A stretch of 6,038 bases of DNA, from the NCBI GenBank assembly GCA_002453315.1, contig DKGO01000043.1, forward strand, positions 1-6,038. The letters are read 5' to 3'. The notes under the pieces are model-generated. The model searched no databases and was not told the DNA's origin. It worked only from the letters and a program-made list of their open reading frames with translations. Positions 1-3,058 of the stretch are shown in pieces; the first letter of the stretch is position 1, and every line of letters begins with the position of its first letter. The position numbers and the translations under genes were made by a program. This DNA comes from Caryophanales bacterium UBA6768 (GTDB lineage: Bacteria > Bacillota > Bacilli > Bacillales_D > Amphibacillaceae).

Positions 1-251
1 TGATAGTTGTTTTGTTTGTTCTTATAGATAAAAATAGAATTTCTGACGAATGTATACAAGTCCCTTTTGGAAGAATTTTGTTACTTTATTAAACAATTCA
101 TTTCATCAATTAATTTTTCACATCACTTCCCTTAATTGAAGAAGCACTCTTCCCGAAACCCTTTAGATAATCAGGAAAACCATAATGTTATCCCCCCTTT
201 CATTGAAAGAATATAGCATACTCCCTTCAAAAAAACTCCTTCCCACATCCC
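1..251. other. Upstream AT-rich region without a convincing gene
   Basis: All + strand frames near the left edge are rich in stops and no long frame is open on either strand, so no gene is called. Two things can be seen. First, a perfect 8-bp AT-rich inverted repeat, TCAATTAA at 106-113 and TTAATTGA at 132-139, has an 18-base loop and no T-run, so it is a weak candidate for a terminator or operator. Second, on the minus strand a G-rich Shine-Dalgarno-like stretch (200-191) is followed by ATG at 183-181, but that frame closes after six codons. The region probably separates the operon from an unseen gene to the left. Confidence 0.6.
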
Positions 252-267
252 CGTGATGTATCTCACA
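252..267. promoter_or_regulatory. Fnr/Crp-type operator (CGTGA-N6-TCACA)
   Basis: The half-sites CGTGA (252-256) and TCACA (263-267), separated by six bases, match 9 of 10 positions of the Bacillus Fnr consensus TGTGA-N6-TCACA. The centre is at 259.5. If the -10 box is TATCAT at 289-294, the predicted start is 301 and the dyad sits at -41.5, the classical position for activation by Fnr. The expected -35 position (about 266-271, CAGTAT) is poor, as is normal for an activator-dependent promoter. Activation at low oxygen is inferred. Another Crp/Fnr-family regulator could use the same site. Confidence 0.72.
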
Positions 268-278
268 GTATTTCTAAT

Positions 279-293
279 TGAAAATGATTATCA
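279..293. promoter_or_regulatory. Candidate Fur box
   Basis: TGAAAATGATTATCA differs at one base from the 7-1-7 Fur-family core TGATAATNATTATCA. It overlaps the proposed -10 hexamer, so a bound repressor would block RNA polymerase. Repression by iron-loaded Fur is inferred. The site is AT-rich and partly made of the -10 box, so a chance match is possible, and PerR or Zur use related sequences. Confidence 0.5.
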
Positions 294-300
294 TATATAG
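289..300 (+). promoter_or_regulatory. Probable -10 region of the DUF2249 operon
   Basis: TATCAT at 289-294 is the best-placed -10 hexamer and predicts a start near 301, about 30 bases before the first start codon. The overlapping CATATA and TATATA are alternatives within 5 bases. The choice is supported by the exact -41.5 position it gives to the Fnr-like dyad. No good -35 hexamer is present. Confidence 0.5.
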
Positions 301-318
301 TAGAAGTAAAATAAAAAT

Positions 319-325
319 GGAGTGA
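319..325 (+). promoter_or_regulatory. Ribosome binding site deciding the first start
   Basis: GGAGTGA lies five bases before the ATG at 331. A GTG in the same frame at 322 would begin inside this site and has no ribosome binding site of its own. The ATG is therefore chosen as the start. Confidence 0.8.
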
Positions 326-330
326 ATCTA

Positions 331-588
331 ATGATTAATGAAACAGATACATACATTGAGGTCGACGTCCGTGAAGACATCGAACAAAAAATAGAACCAT
401 TCGACAAAATTATGGGAGCAGTCCAGCTACTGAAAGAAGATCAATTTCTCATTTTACATGCCCCGTTCAATCCCGTACCATTACATAAAGTATTACAGCG
501 GCGAGGTTTCAGTAGCGAACCATTAGAAGTCGAACCGAAACATTGGAAAGTCATTTACAAAAAAGAAACCAAGGATACAGCAGAATGA
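331..588 (+). CDS. DUF2249 domain protein (first copy)
   Basis: An 85-residue soluble protein of the DUF2249 family, which has a small TusA-like alpha/beta fold and no established biochemical activity. Visible hallmarks are the first strand with VDVRED (11-16), EPFDKIM (22-28), APFNPVPL (44-51) followed by RRGF (57-60), and a final strand around HWKVIYKK (71-78). The protein has no cysteine, so a TusA-like sulfur-carrier role is unlikely. It lies first in the operon behind the Fnr-like promoter, and its TGA stop overlaps the next ATG (ATGA), so the two proteins are probably made in coupled fashion and may act as a pair. DUF2249 genes are often neighbours of, or fused to, hemerythrin-like and nitrogen-oxide-related genes. 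A role in redox or NO metabolism is inferred from that. The family call is firm and the function is unknown. Confidence 0.88.
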   Translation: MINETDTYIEVDVREDIEQKIEPFDKIMGAVQLLKEDQFLILHAPFNPVPLHKVLQRRGFSSEPLEVEPKHWKVIYKKETKDTAE

Positions 589-803
589 GAACGATTGACA
601 ACCGCGGACTTGAGCCACCACAGCCAATGATCCGCACACTGAAAACTTTAGAAAAAATGACCCAAGGTGAATCACTCGCCATCATCAATGACCGAAGACC
701 AATGTTTTTATACGAGGAACTCAAGGTACTCGGATATACACACGAAACAGAAGCACTAGGAGATGGTAGCTTCAAAATTTGTATAACGAAAACAGGTGAT
801 TAA
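585..803 (+). CDS. DUF2249 domain protein (second copy)
   Basis: A 72-residue DUF2249 protein of a different subtype from its upstream neighbour. It opens with TIDNRGLEPPQPM (3-15), which is like the start of many DUF2249 and TusA-fold proteins. It continues with NDRRPMFLY (35-43), LGYTHETE (49-56) and GDGSFKI (59-65). The only cysteine is C66, in the last strand and not at the TusA catalytic position. The start at 585 is chosen because it overlaps the previous stop by four bases and has AAGGA at 571-575, nine bases upstream. Starting the frame at 543 would instead overlap the first gene by 46 bases. Tandem paralogues of such different sequence suggest a heterodimer or two partner proteins, not a recent duplication. 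That is inference, and no substrate or partner can be read from the sequence. Confidence 0.87.
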   Translation: MRTIDNRGLEPPQPMIRTLKTLEKMTQGESLAIINDRRPMFLYEELKVLGYTHETEALGDGSFKICITKTGD

Positions 804-805
804 CA

Positions 806-2053
806 ATGATGCTAGGCCCACAAATGAAAACATCAACAAATGTCATATTACCAATTAGTTTCATCCTATTTGCACTACTATCCTTTGGGGCGGCCCAAAT
901 CACTTTATTATTCAACACAGACATCCTTATAAACGGCAGTTTCCGTGTCCCATCCCTTTGGATGGCCACCCACTTTTTATTACTAGGATTCGCTACCATG
1001 GTCGTCATGGGAGCCATGTATCAACTCGTACCTGTCGCACTACTAACACCGATATTTAGCGAAAAACTCGGTTTCATCCAAATGATCATCACCATTATAG
1101 GATGCACCATTTTCCCCATCTTACTTGGGACAAAACCTGGTATTGCCATGTACGGTGCCGTCATCGTCATCATCGGCATCGTCCTATTTTTAGCCCAGAT
1201 GGTCCTAACCATCTCCAAACAGAAAAAATTTACGATGATGTCCATTTTCATCATGACAGCATTGCTCTGCCTCTTTTTAACCATTATTGCAGGCTTTTTT
1301 CTCGTTTGGAATATCACCGTCTCAGGCATCACAATGAGCCAAGCCATCTTTCATTCCCACCTGACATTCGGTATTATCGGCTGGTTCACACTACTCATTT
1401 TCGGATTTTCCTATAAACTCGTCCCAATGTTCAGCCTATCACATGGCTATTCGGAAAACGGAGCCAAACCAGCATTCATATCCTACATCATAGGACTTAT
1501 GATCATGATCATTTCATTTTGGATCACGGAACCCCTCATCCAAATCATTGGCTGGCTTCTATTACTCAGCGGATTTACCTTTTTCGTCACTGACATTTGG
1601 GAAATTTTACAAAAAAGATTACGCCGGAAACTAGACAAAGCCTTTTCATTCTCAATCATGGCCATTTTTATCGGCCTAACCATTCACTTAATCGCATTTA
1701 TTATCTCGATATTCCAAATTGACAACCCAACCATTTGGGCAACACTTATCCTAGTCTACATCATCGGCTGGATTCTCTTCAGCATCCTCGGATACTTGTA
1801 CAAAATCGTCCCCGTCCTATGGTGGACCCACAAATATTCCGAACAAATGGGTAAAACCAAAGTCCCGACCCTAGCCGACATGATTAATGAGAAACTCAGC
1901 ATCCTACTATACACCCTGTTCATTATCGGAATTATCGGTATCGCAATCGGCATCATAGCACAAATCAGCATCATCATCCTAATATTCCAAGCCCTATTCA
2001 CCATTGCCACTATCGGCTATATCATTAGCATCGTACGTGTACTGTTCGTTTAG
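806..2053 (+). CDS. 12-helix haem-copper-oxidase-I-like membrane protein
   Basis: A 415-residue, very hydrophobic protein with about twelve membrane helices (roughly 13-36, 52-76, 89-108, 113-136, 144-168, 180-206, 223-241, 244-264, 280-303, 309-333, 364-386 and 387-413). The motif GxxxxxxxGxxY[QK][LI]VP recurs at 61-76, 192-207 and 321-336, in helices 2, 6 and 10, so the protein is a threefold repeat of four helices. Haem-copper oxidase subunit I has the same pseudo-symmetry. H56 in helix 2 fits the low-spin haem ligand, and H183 and H185 lie at the start of helix 6. Helix 10 has no histidine and no paired HH exists, so a normal oxygen- or NO-reducing centre is unlikely. It starts two bases after the previous stop, with AGGTGA at 794-799. 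The ATG at 809 is an equally possible start. The context suggests a haem-binding or NO-related membrane partner of the DUF2249 proteins (inference). An NnrS-like role is an alternative. Ile codons are mostly ATC, unlike the kinase downstream. Confidence 0.7.
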   Translation: MMLGPQMKTSTNVILPISFILFALLSFGAAQITLLFNTDILINGSFRVPSLWMATHFLLLGFATMVVMGAMYQLVPVALLTPIFSEKLGFIQMIITIIGCTIFPILLGTKPGIAMYGAVIVIIGIVLFLAQMVLTISKQKKFTMMSIFIMTALLCLFLTIIAGFFLVWNITVSGITMSQAIFHSHLTFGIIGWFTLLIFGFSYKLVPMFSLSHGYSENGAKPAFISYIIGLMIMIISFWITEPLIQIIGWLLLLSGFTFFVTDIWEILQKRLRRKLDKAFSFSIMAIFIGLTIHLIAFIISIFQIDNPTIWATLILVYIIGWILFSILGYLYKIVPVLWWTHKYSEQMGKTKVPTLADMINEKLSILLYTLFIIGIIGIAIGIIAQISIIILIFQALFTIATIGYIISIVRVLFV

Positions 2054-2240
2054 AACCCTTGGGAAAAATTTGCCGATGTTTTTCCCGTAAAATTTTTATA
2101 CAGGGTCGACAGTTGATTGTTGGGGAATTGGAAGGCGCCCTTCGCCCAGCCAGGAACATCATAAATCCGATTGTACCCCCCCTGTCACCCAGCTAAAAAC
2201 AGGTGGCGGAAATCAATAAATAAGAAAGGAAAAATAAGCC
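2054..2240 (+). promoter_or_regulatory. Gap before the DUF59 gene with possible hairpins
   Basis: This 187-base gap breaks an otherwise tight operon. It contains GGGAAAAA/TTTTTCCC (2061-2068 with 2079-2086, 10-base loop), GAAGG/CCTTC (2131-2135 with 2139-2143, tight 3-base loop), and CCCCCTGT with ACAGGTGG (2178-2185 with 2199-2206, one mismatch). In the last one, an alternative pairing of CACC (2186-2189) with GGTG (2202-2205) is possible. It does not match any riboswitch I recognise. A frame without a start codon is open from about 2091 to 2219 and could be a gene remnant. A very weak promoter-like pair (TTGTAC at 2171, TAAAAA at 2194) is not convincing. Confidence 0.4.
2061..2086 (+). terminator. 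Weak terminator-like inverted repeat after the membrane gene
   Basis: An 8-bp perfect stem, GGGAAAAA with TTTTTCCC, closes a 10-base loop eight bases after the stop codon. The stem is AT-rich, and the downstream tract (GTAAAATTTTTA) is interrupted, so strong intrinsic termination is doubtful. Partial termination or mRNA 3'-end protection would also fit. Confidence 0.35.
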
Positions 2241-2546
2241 ATGGATTTATTAAGTAAAGTCAGGGCCTCGTTATTTGAAGTCATCGACCCAGAACTAAGT
2301 GTAAACATTATGGACCTTGGGTTAATTTACGGGGTTTTTGTTGATGAAGCAACGAATGACGTGACAGTCCGTATGACATTAACAACCCCAGGTTGTCCGA
2401 TGTCAGATAGCATTCAAAACGGGGTGAAATATCGCATCAAACAATTTCCCGAAGTAGCCGATGTTACTATTGACCTCGTCTTTGAACCACGTTGGACCCC
2501 AGCCAACATGACCCAACGATGTAAAGAATTTTTGTGGAGGAAATAA
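2241..2546 (+). CDS. MIP18/DUF59 family metal-sulfur cluster assembly protein
   Basis: A 101-residue protein covering one complete MIP18/DUF59 (PaaD/SufT/YitW-like) domain. Members help to mature or deliver iron-sulfur clusters to target proteins in the cytoplasm. Visible hallmarks are VIDPEL (14-19), VNIMDLGLIY (21-30), and the strand VRMTLTTPGCP (43-53) with the conserved C52. These are followed by the helix with SIQNGV (57-62), VTIDLVFEP (75-83) and WTPANM (85-90). A second cysteine, C94, is near the C terminus. AAAGGA at 2225-2230 is ten bases before the ATG. The gene follows the membrane protein in the same direction, so it is either the last gene of the operon or separately controlled through the 187-base leader. 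The neighbourhood suggests that it matures an Fe-S protein needed at low oxygen or during nitrogen-oxide metabolism (inference). It could equally be a general SufT-like factor. Confidence 0.9.
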   Translation: MDLLSKVRASLFEVIDPELSVNIMDLGLIYGVFVDEATNDVTVRMTLTTPGCPMSDSIQNGVKYRIKQFPEVADVTIDLVFEPRWTPANMTQRCKEFLWRK

Positions 2547-2555
2547 GCGTTTAAA

Positions 2556-2579
2556 GGGTTGAAGACCCGGATGGGGGTC
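2556..2579 (+). other. Two mutually exclusive hairpins after the DUF59 gene
   Basis: GACCC at 2564-2568 can pair either with GGGTT at 2556-2560 (including one G-T pair, 3-base loop) or with GGGTC at 2575-2579 (perfect, 6-base loop). No T-run follows, so this is a poor intrinsic terminator. It may still mark the operon's 3' end. Confidence 0.3.
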
Positions 2580-2587
2580 CCATGTTA

Positions 2588-2789
2588 GGATTTTGATGAT
2601 GATGGCGATGGAATTCCAACGTGAGAAGCCCCTTGCGTCGGAATTTGATGATGATGGTGATGGAATTCCAACGTGAGAAGCCCCTTGCTTCGGAATTTGA
2701 TGATGATGGTGATGGAATTCCAACGTGAGAAGCCCCTTGCGTCGGAATTTGATGATGATGGTGATGGAATTCCAACGTGAGAAGCCCCT
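2588..2789. repeat. Tandem array of a 52-bp unit, 3.9 copies
   Basis: Copies lie at 2588-2639, 2640-2691, 2692-2743 and 2744-2789. The last is cut after 46 of 52 bases. The period is exact: the GAATTCC anchor falls at 2611, 2663, 2715 and 2767. Copies are nearly identical. Copy 1 differs from the majority at two bases (A to T at unit position 4, and GGCG for GGTG), and copy 2 has CTTC for CGTC near its end. Each unit holds a GATGATGATGGTGATGG block, the palindrome GGAATTCC, and a dyad AATTCCAACG/CGTCGGAATT (9 of 10 paired, 14-base loop) that spans the unit boundary. As 52 is not divisible by three, each copy shifts frame, which argues against a repetitive protein. The His-rich frames on the minus strand are products of the repeat. 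Function unknown. Confidence 0.93.
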
Positions 2790-3058
2790 ATACTCTAGGT
2801 GTTGAGGTAAAAGGTATGGTATTTTTTATCCATATATCATTTAAAAAAATTACTTCTCCCTGATAACCCTTCCTGAGATTATGATAGTTAGTCATGTCAG
2901 ATGGTGATAATACTTTTCTTATTAACGATTTTCCCCATTCTTGAAAATAAGGACATCCATCAATCAAAGTGGTAAAATATGATAAACTACTCAAATTAGA
3001 TTAGGCAATAAATCATACGATAATAAAAAATGACTCCAATGTACTAAGGGGGAAAAAC
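2790..3058. other. AT-rich spacer with no convincing gene
   Basis: About 270 bases lie between the repeat array and the kinase gene. A minus-strand frame at 2994-2788 could encode 68 residues, but it starts with TTG, lacks a ribosome binding site and resembles no family I know. It is not called. Upstream of the kinase, GATAAT at 3019-3024 could be a -10 box (only TTAGAT at 2996-3001 upstream), and TATGAT at 2978-2983 is another. Neither has a good -35, so the kinase promoter is probably here but cannot be fixed. Confidence 0.55.
3046..3052 (+). promoter_or_regulatory. Ribosome binding site of the hybrid kinase
   Basis: AAGGGGG lies six bases before the ATG at 3059. This fixes the start of the kinase, which is followed directly by a plausible membrane anchor. 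Confidence 0.8.

Noticed and set aside
543..584. N-terminal extension of the second DUF2249 gene
   Set aside because: It would overlap the first gene by 46 bases, adds residues unlike the family, and lacks a ribosome binding site. The ATG at 585 has AAGGA and an ATGA overlap.
1021..1347. Frames antisense or out of frame within the membrane-protein gene
   Set aside because: Shadow frames of a long, well-supported gene; no ribosome binding sites or family features.
2091..2219. Open frame of about 40 codons in the leader before the DUF59 gene
   Set aside because: No start codon of any usual kind follows the upstream stop, and the residues match no family I recognise.
2054..2240. Known riboswitch in the leader (cobalamin, FMN or TPP type)
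   Set aside because: AGCCAGGAA slightly recalls a cobalamin box, but the other conserved blocks are missing; FMN and TPP core sequences are absent.
2403..2775. Overlapping His-rich minus-strand frames across the repeat array
   Set aside because: They are translations of the 52-bp repeat; the unit length shifts frame at each copy, one frame also runs antisense into the DUF59 gene, and no ribosome binding site is present.
2588..2789. CRISPR array
   Set aside because: The whole 52-bp unit is repeated; there are no unique spacers between short constant repeats and no cas genes nearby.
2788..2994. Minus-strand frame of 68 residues
   Set aside because: It has a TTG start without a ribosome binding site, no recognisable family, and ends by chance at the array border. 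It could still be a gene remnant.
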